Assembly (NCBI GenBank): GCA_031370485.1
Contig: JANMQK010000312.1
Span: 1 to 23,471 of the forward strand
Direction of reading: 5' to 3'
DNA from: JANMQK01 sp031370485
GTDB taxonomy: Bacteria > Acidobacteriota > Polarisedimenticolia > Gp22-AA2
Length of the DNA stretch: 23,471 nucleotides
The position numbers and the translations under genes were made by a program. Under the pieces are notes generated by a model that made no database searches, was not told where the DNA came from, and saw nothing but the letters and a program-made list of their open reading frames with translations. Below are positions 1 to 9,466 of the stretch, piece after piece. Each line of letters begins with the position of its first letter. Positions within the stretch are counted from its first letter, which is position 1.

Positions 1-2667
1 GCCGGCCGGCCGCGAGGCCGGGCCGTCCGCGAGGGCGGCCTGGGCCGCGGCCAGGCGGGCGATCGGAAGACGGTAGGGCGAACAGCTCACGTAGTCCATC
101 CCAGCCCGATGGCAGAAGGCCACGGAGCGCGCCTCCCCGCCATGCTCGCCGCAGATGCCAATCTTCAGGCCCGGCCGCGCCTTCCGCCCGCGCTCGATGG
201 CCCACTGCATCAGGAGCCCCACCCCCTCCTGGTCGAGAGTCTGGAACGGATCGTCGCGGAGGATGCCGAGCCGGCCCTCGTCGACGTATTCGGGGAGGAA
301 GCGACCCGCGTCATCACGCGAGAGCGCCATGGTCATCTGGGTCAGGTCGTTGGTCCCGAACGAGAAGAAATCGGCGACGGGCGCCATGGCCCCCGCGAGC
401 AGGGCCGCCCGCGGCACCTCGATCATCGTCCCGACAAGATAGCGCACGCGGACACCCCCCTCCTTGAGGACCCCGTCGGCCACAAGCCGGGTGCGCTCCG
501 CGAGCATCGCCATCTCCCGCGCATCCATGGTGAAGGGGTGCATGATCTCGGGCTGGACCTTCACGCCCCTGCGGCGCACCGCCACGGCCGCTTCGATGAT
601 CGCCCGGACCTGGGTATCGAGGACCTCGGGGTAGGTCAGGCAGAGCCGGCACCCGCGGTGCCCGAGCATGGGATTGGCCTCCTTCAGCTGCCCGACCCGC
701 CGCACCACACGCTCGAGAGGAACTCCGAGGTCCTCGGCGAGCTTGCGCTGCCCGGACTCGTCGTGCGGCAGGAACTCGTGCAGCGGCGGGTCGATCAGCC
801 TTATGGTCACGGGCCGTCCGTCCATCGCCTCGAAGATTCCCTCGAAGTCCGCGCGCTGGAACGGCAGGAGCCGCGCGAGCGCCTTGACCCTGGTGTCGCG
901 GTCGTCGGCCACGATCATCTCCTGGATCGCCAGCCGCCTCTCCTCGGTGTCGAAGAACATGTGCTCGGTGCGGCAGAGACCGATCCCCTCCGCCCCCATC
1001 TCGACCGCCTTCCGGGCGTCGTAGGGCGTGTCGACGTTGGCGCGCACGCGAAGCCGCCGCAGGGCGTCGGCCCACGTCAGGACCTCGCGGTAGGCGTCGG
1101 TCAGCTCGGGGCGGACCACGGCGGTCTCGCCGCGGTAGACGCGGCCCGTGGCGCCGTCGAGGGTGATCGGCTCCCCTTCGCGCAGCACCTTCCCGCCCGC
1201 GCGCAGCGTCTTGGCGACCGGGTCGATCTCGATCTCTTCGCAGCCGACGATGCAGGTCTTGCCCCAGCCGCGCGCGACGACCGCGGCGTGGGACGTCTTG
1301 CCCCCGGTCGCGGTCAGGATGCCCTGGGCCGCGTGCATGCCGCCCACGTCCTCGGGGGAGGTCTCGCGCCGGGCCAGGATCACGCGCCGTCCGCCGGCCG
1401 CCACGGACTCGGCGTCTTTGGCAGTGAAGGCGATCTCTCCGACCGCGGCGCCCGGCACGGCGCCGATGCCCTTAGCCAGGAACCGCTCCTCGAGGTCCCG
1501 CGCCGGTACTTTCGGGTCGAGGACCGGGTAGAAGAGGCGCTCCACGTCCTCGGGTGTTATCCGCTCCACGGCCTCCTTCCGGGTGATCAGCCCCTCCCGC
1601 ACCATGTCCGAGGCGATCTGGAACGCGGCGCGGGGCGACCTTTTGCCGGTTCGGCACTGCAGCATGTAAAGCCGCTCCTCCTCGATCGTGAACTCGAGGT
1701 CCTGCATGTCGCGGTAGTGGCCTTCCAGGATTTTCCGCACCTCCTCGAGCCGCGCGCAGGCCCGGGGAAGCCGGCGGGACAGCTCGTCCAGTGTCATCGG
1801 GTTGCGGATCCCGGCGACGACGTCCTCCCCCTGCGCGTTCATCAGGGCGTCGCCATAGAGGACCTTCTCCCCGGTGTTGGGATCGCGCGTGAAACAGACC
1901 CCCGTCCCCGAGGTCTCGCCGAGGTTCCCGAAGACCATCTGGACGACGTTCACGGCGGTGCCCGCGAGACCCGTGATCCGCTCCACCCGCCGGTAGGTCA
2001 CCGCCTTCTCCGCCATCCAGCTCTTGAACACCGCCTCGATCGCGCCCCAGAGCTGCTCCTGGGGATCCTGGGGAAACGGATGGCCCGTCGCGGACAGGAT
2101 TACCCCCTTGATGCGGCTGCACAATTCCTCCAGGCCCGCAGCCGGCACCTCCGTGTCCTGGCGGGCCTTGAGCCGGGACTTGATCTCATGGAATGGCTGG
2201 TCGATCTCCTCCCTCGGCACCTCGTAGACCACGGTCGCGTACATTCCGAGAAACCTGCGATACGCGTCGAATGCGAAGCGCGGATTGCCGGTCCTGGCGG
2301 CGAGCCCCTTCACGGTGCGGTCGTTCAGCCCGAGGTTCAGGATCGTCTCCATCATGCCGGGCATCGAGCGGGCCGCCCCCGATCGCACCGAGACGAGGAG
2401 CGGGTCTTTGGCATCGCCGAAGCGCTTCCCAACCGTCTTCTCCAGGCGGGCCATGTGCGTGGCGACCTCGGACTTCAGCGGCTTCAGCCGTCTTCGTCCG
2501 GTGTAGAGGCCGCAGGCCTCGGTGCTGATGACGAACCCGGCGGGCACGGGAAGCCCCAGTCGGGTCATCTCCATCAGGCCGGCCCCCTTGCCGCCCAGAA
2601 GGGTCTTCATCCCGCCATGGCCTTCTGCTCTGCCCGCTCCGAAAAAATAGACGTATTTGCGCGCCAT
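1..2667 (-). CDS. ppdK: Pyruvate, phosphate dikinase (3' end cut by window edge)
   Basis: Interconverts pyruvate + ATP + Pi with PEP + AMP + PPi in the cytoplasm, linking glycolysis and gluconeogenesis. The frame is open for 889 codons from ATG 2667 to the window edge. The N-terminal nucleotide-binding domain begins with GGKGAGL near residue 26. The central phosphohistidine domain has TGGKTSHAAVVARG with the catalytic His at about residue 460. The C-terminal PEP/pyruvate barrel has GICGEHGG with the catalytic Cys at about residue 839. The last visible residues (SCSPYRLPIARLAAAQAAL, then about ten more) match the usual extreme C-terminus, so few residues should be missing, but no stop is seen. 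The family is usually 870-900 residues. A GAGGA Shine-Dalgarno lies 8 bases before the ATG. It follows glyS by 23 bases and is probably co-transcribed with it. Confidence 0.97.
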   Translation of the reverse strand, partial: MARKYVYFFGAGRAEGHGGMKTLLGGKGAGLMEMTRLGLPVPAGFVISTEACGLYTGRRRLKPLKSEVATHMARLEKTVGKRFGDAKDPLLVSVRSGAARSMPGMMETILNLGLNDRTVKGLAARTGNPRFAFDAYRRFLGMYATVVYEVPREEIDQPFHEIKSRLKARQDTEVPAAGLEELCSRIKGVILSATGHPFPQDPQEQLWGAIEAVFKSWMAEKAVTYRRVERITGLAGTAVNVVQMVFGNLGETSGTGVCFTRDPNTGEKVLYGDALMNAQGEDVVAGIRNPMTLDELSRRLPRACARLEEVRKILEGHYRDMQDLEFTIEEERLYMLQCRTGKRSPRAAFQIASDMVREGLITRKEAVERITPEDVERLFYPVLDPKVPARDLEERFLAKGIGAVPGAAVGEIAFTAKDAESVAAGGRRVILARRETSPEDVGGMHAAQGILTATGGKTSHAAVVARGWGKTCIVGCEEIEIDPVAKTLRAGGKVLREGEPITLDGATGRVYRGETAVVRPELTDAYREVLTWADALRRLRVRANVDTPYDARKAVEMGAEGIGLCRTEHMFFDTEERRLAIQEMIVADDRDTRVKALARLLPFQRADFEGIFEAMDGRPVTIRLIDPPLHEFLPHDESGQRKLAEDLGVPLERVVRRVGQLKEANPMLGHRGCRLCLTYPEVLDTQVRAIIEAAVAVRRRGVKVQPEIMHPFTMDAREMAMLAERTRLVADGVLKEGGVRVRYLVGTMIEVPRAALLAGAMAPVADFFSFGTNDLTQMTMALSRDDAGRFLPEYVDEGRLGILRDDPFQTLDQEGVGLLMQWAIERGRKARPGLKIGICGEHGGEARSVAFCHRAGMDYVSCSPYRLPIARLAAAQAALADGPASRPAG

Positions 2668-2690
2668 GCCGTTTCCTCGCCATCCCTTCG

Positions 2691-4876
2691 CTATACGCGG
2701 CTCCGCCGCGCGCCCACGGCCGGCTCGGCTTCCGGTACCAGTTCCGAGAAGTCGCCGACGCTCAGAAACAGATCGGCCATCGAACCCAGGAGGCCCAGGC
2801 GGTTGGCCCTTACCGCCTTGTCCTCCGTCATCACCATCACCTCGCCGAAGAACCTGTCGAGCGGAGGACGCAGGCGCCCGATTTCCTGGAGCGCGGTGCG
2901 GTAATCCCGTCGTTTCCGGGCCTCCTCGATCAGGGGCCGCGCCGCGGAGAGATGCTGGCCGAGAGCTTTTTCCGCGTCCTCGCGCAGGGCCGCGACGTCG
3001 AGCCGGCCCCCCGGCTGCCCCACCAGGATGTTCTTGATCCTCTTGTGGGCCACCGCCAGGTCCTCGAAGCCCGCCTCGCGCCGCGCCTCGTCGAGGGCGG
3101 CCGACCGCAGGCGGGCGTCGTACGGGTCGTCCGCCGAGGAGGCCAGCGCGGCCCGCAGCGAGTCTCCCCGGAGCCCCGCCTCTTCGCCGAGGAACTGTTG
3201 CCGGCCGCGGTGAAAATCGAGAAGGGAGGCGAGCGCCTCCGCCGGTGGGACGGCGCCCTGAAGCCCGCCGCCATATCCCTCGATCGCCAGGGCCAGCAGG
3301 CGGGAGAGCGAGAGATGGACCTTCATCTCGATGAGGAGCCTGCACGCGCCCTGGACCGAACGGCGCAGGGCGTAGGGGTCGCGCGAGCCGGTGGGCACGA
3401 TGCCGAGAAGGAAGATCCCGGCCTGGGTGTCGAGGCGGTCCGCGAGGGAGACGATCGCCCCCTCGGGGCATGGCGGCAGCGGGTCGTCCGCGGCGCGCGG
3501 CAGGTAGTGTCCGTAGATGGCGGCCGACACGGGTTTTGGAAGCCCGTCCGCGCGGGCGTACAGCCCCCCGACGATCCCCTCCAGCTCGGGAAATTCCTTG
3601 ACCATCTGGGTCGTGAGATCGTTCTTGCAGAGGGCGGCGGCCTGGATCGCGGCCCCGGTGTCGGCGCGGACGCCGCTGGCCGCGAACGCCTCCGCCAGGC
3701 GGGGCACGAGGCGGCCGAGGCGTTCGGTCTTCGCCGCGTAGGTCCCCAGCTTCTCGTGGAAGGTGACCCGCTCCAGGGAACCGGATCGCGCCGAAAGCGT
3801 TGCCTTCCGATCGTCGTCCCAGAAGAAGCGGGCGTCCGCGAGACGCGCCCTGAGGACCCATTCGTTCCCCTTGCGCACGGCCCCCGTGACGTCCTCCTTG
3901 AGGTTGGCCACCGCGAGGAAGCGGTTCGAGATCGAGCCTGCCCGATCGAGCAGCGAGAAGTATTTCTGGTGGTGCCGCATGGCCGTCACCAGGATCTCCC
4001 CGGGAAGATCGAGGAAGGCCGGCTCGAACTGCCCCGAGATCACGAACGGCCACTCGACCAGATGGGTCACCTCGTCCAGGAGCCCGGGATCACCTTCGGC
4101 GCCGCCGGCGCCCGGGGGGGGCACGACCCGCCCTCCAACCGCCGCCGCGGCCTCGGCAATCTGCCGCTCGATGGCCGAGCGACGCTCGGAGATGTCAGCG
4201 AGGACTCCGTTCTCGCGCAGCAGGTTGAGGTAGGCGGAGGGGCGGCCAAGCGCTATGCGGGCCGCGCCGGCGAACCGGTGGCCGAATGTATGCGCCCCCG
4301 AGCGCACGCCGGCGATCGTCATGTCCACCACCGCGTCGTCGAGCATGGCCACGACGGAGTGCACGGGGCGCACGAACCGGTGCTCCCCCGTCCCCCACCG
4401 CATCATCTTCGGAAAGGTCATCGACTCGACCAGCGGCGGGATGACGGCGGCCAGCGCCTGCGCGGCGGGCAGGCCGCGATCCTTGCGCGTGACGCCGACG
4501 CACTCCCCGCGCGGTGTCGTGATGCGCCGCAGGTCCGACAGCGCGGCTCCCTGCGCGCGCGCGAATCCCTCCGCCGCCCGGGTCGGCCGTCCGGAGGCGT
4601 CGTACGCCGCCTTCACCGGAGGGCCGGTCACCTCCGTCTCTGTGTCGTGCTGCGCTTCCGGCAGCCCGTGCACGAGGACCGCCAGCCGGCGCGGGGTCGC
4701 GAGCCGTGCGGGCGCGAGTTCCGGGCGGAACCCGGGAACGTCGTGCAGGCGGGCCTCGATAATTGCCTGTTCGAGGCGGGCGCGCAAATCGTCGATCGCG
4801 GGATCCACCATCCGGGCCGGAATCTCCTCCGTGCCGATCTCGATCAGGAAGGTCCCGCCGCGCGGGCCTGCGCCGC

Positions 4877-4880
<4 letters not shown>
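2691..4880 (-). CDS. glyS: Glycyl-tRNA synthetase beta subunit
   Basis: Beta subunit of the bacterial alpha2beta2 glycyl-tRNA synthetase; it binds tRNA-Gly, while the alpha subunit carries the class II core. It has 729 residues against about 690 usually. Family landmarks are IEIGTEEIPARM (13-24), MRHHQKYFSLLD (301-312), KLGTYAAKTERL (377-388), KNDLTTQMVKEFPELEG (419-435) and LADRLDTQAG...PTGSRDPYALRR (479-507), followed by a helical anticodon-binding-like C-terminus. The start is TTG at 4880. Its TTG overlaps the TGA of glyQ as TTGA, and GGAGG lies 4 bases upstream inside glyQ. No ATG nearby keeps the conserved N-terminus, so translation is probably coupled to glyQ. Confidence 0.97.
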
Positions 4881-5782
<902 letters not shown>

Positions 5783-5818
5783 GGCTTCACCGTGGGTCCG
5801 TTCCCCGGCCGTGCGCGC

Positions 5819-6580
5819 TCATCCGCCGCCCCGGATCGAGCGGAGAACGTCGTAGCTCTTGAAGCGCCTCTCCGTGACATCCTCGAAAAGGGCCTCCGCG
5901 AACGCTGCCAGCGGCTCCAGGGCGCCGGCCGGCTCCGGGACGCCGCAAAATGCGGCCGGCGCGCGCGTCACGATTGAGGCCGCCGCGGCGAGCGCCTTGG
6001 CCGGCAGTGCGACCCCGCCCGCCCGGTCCTCCCGGAGGCAGTTCCGGCAGACGATACCCCCGAGCCGCCTGGCGTAGCGGCCCCCGCGCTGCGCCAACGG
6101 TGCGCCGCAGCCCGCGCAGGCGTCGATCGACGGCAGGACCCCGTGAAGCCTCAGGGTCCAGATCTCGAAATAGCGGGCCGCCCACGGCAGCGTGAGCCCT
6201 CCGGCAACCGAGCGAAGCACCGCGTGCAGGAGACGGAAAAAGGCCTCGTCCTCCTGCCCCTCCCGCGCGAACGCGTCGGCGACCTCGGCGAAGCAGGCCA
6301 TCACCGCCCCGCGTTCCGGATCCTCCTGCAGCCTGTAGAACGATTCCAAAAGCTCGGCGTCCTCCACCCGGACGAGGTCGGACCCCTCGCGCTCGAAATA
6401 CTTCAGTCGCACGCGGCTGAGCAGCTCCAGGTTGCTGCCGAAACGCCGCCGGCTGCGCCGGGCGCCCCGCGCGACACCTCGCACCTTCCCGACGCTCCGG
6501 GTGAGGAAGGTCAGGATGCGGTCCGATTCCCCCAGAGGGTGCGACCTCAGGACGAATGCCTCGGCCTCCTTGAGCGGCAC
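5819..6580 (-). CDS. recO: DNA repair protein RecO
   Basis: RecO is a recombination mediator that anneals single strands and, with RecR, helps load RecA on SSB-coated DNA. The 253-residue protein has the N-terminal OB-fold beginning EAFVLRSHPLGESDRILT, a helical middle, and a C-terminal zinc finger with two CxxC pairs (C155/C158 and C178/C181), all four ligands intact. The start is GTG at 6580, chosen because the conserved N-terminus begins there; its ribosome-binding site is weak (G-rich only). It lies 27 bases after mgtE and 36 before glyQ. The recO-glyQ-glyS order is familiar from deltaproteobacterial-type genomes (recollection). Confidence 0.93.
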   Translation of the reverse strand: MPLKEAEAFVLRSHPLGESDRILTFLTRSVGKVRGVARGARRSRRRFGSNLELLSRVRLKYFEREGSDLVRVEDAELLESFYRLQEDPERGAVMACFAEVADAFAREGQEDEAFFRLLHAVLRSVAGGLTLPWAARYFEIWTLRLHGVLPSIDACAGCGAPLAQRGGRYARRLGGIVCRNCLREDRAGGVALPAKALAAAASIVTRAPAAFCGVPEPAGALEPLAAFAEALFEDVTERRFKSYDVLRSIRGGG

Positions 6581-6607
6581 GATCGGCCCCGCTTTCCCCG
6601 GTGGCGC

Positions 6608-7963
6608 TCACCCGGCGACGATGTGGGAGCCGGCCAGGCCGAAAAAGGCCAGGAGCCCCAGCAGGTCGACGGAGGTCGTGACGAAGGGGCTGGTCGCGAC
6701 CGCCGGATCGACGTGCAGGGTCTTCAGGACCATCGGGAGGGCCGAGCCGAGGATCGCGGCCATCGCCATCGACACCAGGAGCGACAGCCCGATGATGAAC
6801 CCCGCCCAGCGGCCCATTCCCACGAGGAAAACCGACGCGACGCCCAGTAGGGCGCCATAGATGACCCCCAGAAGCAGCGCGATGCGTATCTCCTTGAAGA
6901 TGACCCCCCCCATCTGCCGGAGCGAGATCCGCCCCGTCGAGAGGCCGCGGACCATGATCGTGGCGGCCTGGGTGCCGATGTTCCCTCCCATGCCGAGGAC
7001 GACCGGGATGAAGCACGCCAGGCTCGTGACCCGGGCGAGCAGCGGGATGTACGCCTTGATCACGAGGGCCGCCAGGAGGCCCCCCGCGAAGGCCGCGAAC
7101 AGCCACGGAAGACGCACCCGCGCCGACCTGAGGGTGGACTTCATCAGCCGTTCCTGGTCGGATGTGCCCGCGAGCTTGTAGAAGTCCTCGGTGGCCTCCT
7201 CCCGCATGATGTCGATGACGTCGTCAATCGTCACGATCCCCACGAGGCTATTCTCCGCGTCGACCACCGGGACCGCGAGGAGGTCGTAGCGCGACACGAT
7301 GCGCGCGACTTCTTCCTGGTCGGTCTCGGTCCGGACGGAGATCACGTCCGCCGACATGATCTCCTTGAGCGGCGTCGCCGGCGCGACCGTCAGCAGCCGC
7401 CGCAGGGAGAGAACCCCCTGCAGGTGGCGATGCGGATCGACGACGTAGAGGTAGAAGACCATCTCGGCCTCCTGAGCCTTCTGCACCGCCGTGATCGCCT
7501 CCTGCACAGAGGTCGCCTCGGGCAGGGCCAGGAAGCGGGTCGTCATGATGCGGCCGGCCGTCTCCTCCTCGTAGTCCAGCAGGTCCTGCACCTGCTCGGA
7601 CGGCCCGCTCTGCATCAGGGCGCGGATCGGATCGCGTACGGAGTCGGTGAACTCCGAGAGGATCTGCGCAAGGTCGTCCGGCGGGAGGCGCTGCAGCACG
7701 CGCGCGACGTCCTCGGGGCCCATTCCCCTGAGCAGGTCGGACCTCATGGAGGGATGGATCTCGGCGAGAAGGTCCGCCGCCTGCGCCGTGGCGCGCTCGG
7801 CCAGCAGCCGGTAGGCCGCGGAGCGATCCTCCTCGTCCAGTGTCCGGAAAGCCTCCGCGAGGTCGGCGGGCCGGACCTTCTGGAGCATGTTGAGGAGGTG
7901 GGCTGTGGCGCCGCGGCGGAGAAGCTTCTTGACAGACTCCACCAGGAACGTGATGTCCTTCAT
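6608..7963 (-). CDS. mgtE: Magnesium transporter MgtE
   Basis: Mg2+-selective channel/transporter of the inner membrane. The 451 residues show the full architecture: a cytoplasmic superhelical N domain (about 1-135) with repeated leucine-rich helices, a CBS pair (about 137-260) that senses Mg2+, a plug helix, and five transmembrane helices (about 285-450). The pore signature GMGGNIGTQAATIMVRG lies at 324-340. An acidic residue in the last helix (D433, in TTSVDLLG) corresponds to the Mg2+-selecting Asp known in Thermus MgtE. The start is ATG 7963 with GGAGG only 2 bases away. A TAGAAT hexamer at 7993-7988 could be a -10, but no good -35 accompanies it. There is no room for a Mg2+ riboswitch in the 50-base gap after era. 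Confidence 0.95.
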   Translation of the reverse strand: MKDITFLVESVKKLLRRGATAHLLNMLQKVRPADLAEAFRTLDEEDRSAAYRLLAERATAQAADLLAEIHPSMRSDLLRGMGPEDVARVLQRLPPDDLAQILSEFTDSVRDPIRALMQSGPSEQVQDLLDYEEETAGRIMTTRFLALPEATSVQEAITAVQKAQEAEMVFYLYVVDPHRHLQGVLSLRRLLTVAPATPLKEIMSADVISVRTETDQEEVARIVSRYDLLAVPVVDAENSLVGIVTIDDVIDIMREEATEDFYKLAGTSDQERLMKSTLRSARVRLPWLFAAFAGGLLAALVIKAYIPLLARVTSLACFIPVVLGMGGNIGTQAATIMVRGLSTGRISLRQMGGVIFKEIRIALLLGVIYGALLGVASVFLVGMGRWAGFIIGLSLLVSMAMAAILGSALPMVLKTLHVDPAVATSPFVTTSVDLLGLLAFFGLAGSHIVAG

Positions 7964-8013
7964 CGCCTCCGCCCTGAAACGGCGGTCATTCTATCGTAAG
8001 AGGGGCGGATCTC

Positions 8014-8955
8014 CTACGCGATTGGGAGACCGATGAGGCGGAGCAGCGCCGTGTCGTCGCGCCAGCCTTCCTGGACCTTGACCCACAACGCGAGATGCAC
8101 CTTCGCGCCGAGCGCCGCCTCGAGATTGCGGCGCGCGACGGTGCCGATCTCCTTGATCATGCTGCCGCGCTCCCCGATCATGATGCCCTTCTGGGAGTCG
8201 CGATCCACGTAGATGACGGCCCTCACGCGCACCAGCCCGCTGTCCTCGTGCTCGATCGATTCGACCATCACCGCGCTGGCATGCGGAATCTCCTGGCGCA
8301 CCCTCAGGAACACCTGCTCGCGGATGGTTTCGGCGATCATGAGATTGCGGGGAAGGTCGGTGAGCATATCGGCGGGGAAATGGGGGGGGCCGGGCGGCGT
8401 GCGTTCGATGATCGCGCCCACGAGACGATCGCAGTTCTCTCCCGTGGACGCCGAGAGCGGGATGATCTCCTCGAAGAGCCCGTTGCGCGCCGCCTCGTCG
8501 ATGAGGGGCAGAAGGTGCTGTTTTTCCATCAGGTCGGACTTGTTCAGGATCAGGAAGGCGCGCGCGCCCGCGGATTTCACCAGGTCGAAGACGTACCGGT
8601 CGCCCGGCCCGAAACCTTCGCTGGCGTCCACCAGCACCGCGACCAGATCGACCTCCTTGAGCACCCGTGTCGTCAGGCGGACCATTTCCTCGTTGAGCCT
8701 GTAGCGGGGCTTGTGGATTCCCGGTGTATCGATGAAGACAACCTGGAGCCCGGGCTGGTGGAGGATGCCGCGCACCGGGAACCGGGTGGTCTGCGGCACG
8801 TGGGAGACGATGGAGAGCTTCGAGCCCACAAGGCGGTTCATCAGGGTGGATTTCCCGACGTTCGCCCGCCCGACAAGCGCCACGAATCCACTGCGATATC
8901 CCTCGGGCACGGTGATGATGCCGGGGTCGGGCGACAGGGTTGGGTCATCGGTCAT
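8014..8955 (-). CDS. era: GTPase Era (ribosome assembly)
   Basis: Essential GTPase that binds the 3' end of 16S rRNA and assists 30S maturation. The 313-residue product has G1 GRANVGKS (29-36; Ala replaces the usual Pro), a switch with QTTR (55-58), G3 DTPG (76-79), G4 NKSD (138-141), G5 SAS (168-170) and a C-terminal KH domain with GERGSMIKEIG (261-271). I place the start at ATG 8955, not the upstream in-frame GTG at 8976, because a perfect GGAGG lies 7 bases before this ATG. The start lies 11 bases inside ybeY, so the two are likely coupled. The YbeY-Era pairing fits rRNA maturation. Confidence 0.97.
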   Translation of the reverse strand: MTDDPTLSPDPGIITVPEGYRSGFVALVGRANVGKSTLMNRLVGSKLSIVSHVPQTTRFPVRGILHQPGLQVVFIDTPGIHKPRYRLNEEMVRLTTRVLKEVDLVAVLVDASEGFGPGDRYVFDLVKSAGARAFLILNKSDLMEKQHLLPLIDEAARNGLFEEIIPLSASTGENCDRLVGAIIERTPPGPPHFPADMLTDLPRNLMIAETIREQVFLRVRQEIPHASAVMVESIEHEDSGLVRVRAVIYVDRDSQKGIMIGERGSMIKEIGTVARRNLEAALGAKVHLALWVKVQEGWRDDTALLRLIGLPIA

Positions 8956-9466
8956 GTCCTGGCCTCCGCGCGCCACGCGGGCGCGCTTTTCGGGACGGCG
9001 GCTGCGACTCCCCCCATGGGAGCCGGCGCCGTGCGATGGCGACTCCGGCGGCGCTGCGCAGGAGCTGGCTTTCCAGCCGGCGCATCGTCCCGTCGTCGTG
9101 TTCGTGATCGTAACCCAGAAGATGGAGAAAACCGTGGGTCAGAAGCAGCGCCATCTCGGACCCAATCGCCCACCGGGCCCTCCGCGCCTGCCGGGCCGCC
9201 TGCGGCACCGAGATGGCGATCTCGCCGAGGTGCGGCTCTCCCGGCTCGAGCTCGCCGGACGAGGGAAAGGACAGGACATCGGTGGTGGCGTCCTTCCGGC
9301 GGAAGCGCCGGTTGAGGCGGCGCACGACGGCGTCCGTCGCGAGGAGCAGCGTCAGGCCCGACCCCGCGTGCCCCGTCTCCTTCAACAGCCTGAGCAGGAC
9401 GCGCCGACAGGCGGGCTCCAGGGACCGGGCCCGCCGATCGCCCAGGACGATCTCTACCCCGGCCAT
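8945..9466 (-). CDS. ybeY: Endoribonuclease YbeY (16S rRNA maturation)
   Basis: Zinc-dependent endoribonuclease needed for 16S rRNA 3'-end processing and ribosome quality control. The diagnostic metal motif HGFLHLLGYDH lies at 111-121 with His111, His115 and His121 all present, preceded by TTDVLSFPS (61-69), typical of the family. The start at ATG 9466 overlaps the end of pgpH by 13 bases. A much longer in-frame extension upstream reads through pgpH and has no family similarity, so I reject it. The ribosome-binding site is poor, which suggests coupling to pgpH. The product is 173 residues; the last 20 or so form an Arg/Pro-rich tail beyond the usual end and overlap the start and Shine-Dalgarno of era. 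Confidence 0.95.
   Translation of the reverse strand: MAGVEIVLGDRRARSLEPACRRVLLRLLKETGHAGSGLTLLLATDAVVRRLNRRFRRKDATTDVLSFPSSGELEPGEPHLGEIAISVPQAARQARRARWAIGSEMALLLTHGFLHLLGYDHEHDDGTMRRLESQLLRSAAGVAIARRRLPWGESQPPSRKARPRGARRPGHDR

Noticed and set aside
109..2904. Very long plus-strand open frame (931 codons) opposite ppdK
   Set aside because: It is a shadow frame: the minus strand encodes PPDK with all catalytic motifs, and the plus-strand translation is compositionally odd (rich in His, Arg, Pro, Gly) with no recognisable domain. Long antisense frames are common in GC-rich DNA.
4114..4121. G8 runs at 4114-4121 (glyS) and 8382-8389 (era) as possible phase-variable tracts
   Set aside because: Both reading frames are intact through the runs, the genes are essential housekeeping genes, and G runs of this length are expected at Pro/Gly codons in GC-rich DNA.
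7964..8013. Mg2+ riboswitch or other leader upstream of mgtE
   Set aside because: Only 50 bases separate era and mgtE, too short for a known Mg2+ riboswitch (M-box or ykkC-like sizes), and no conserved element is visible beyond a lone TAGAAT.
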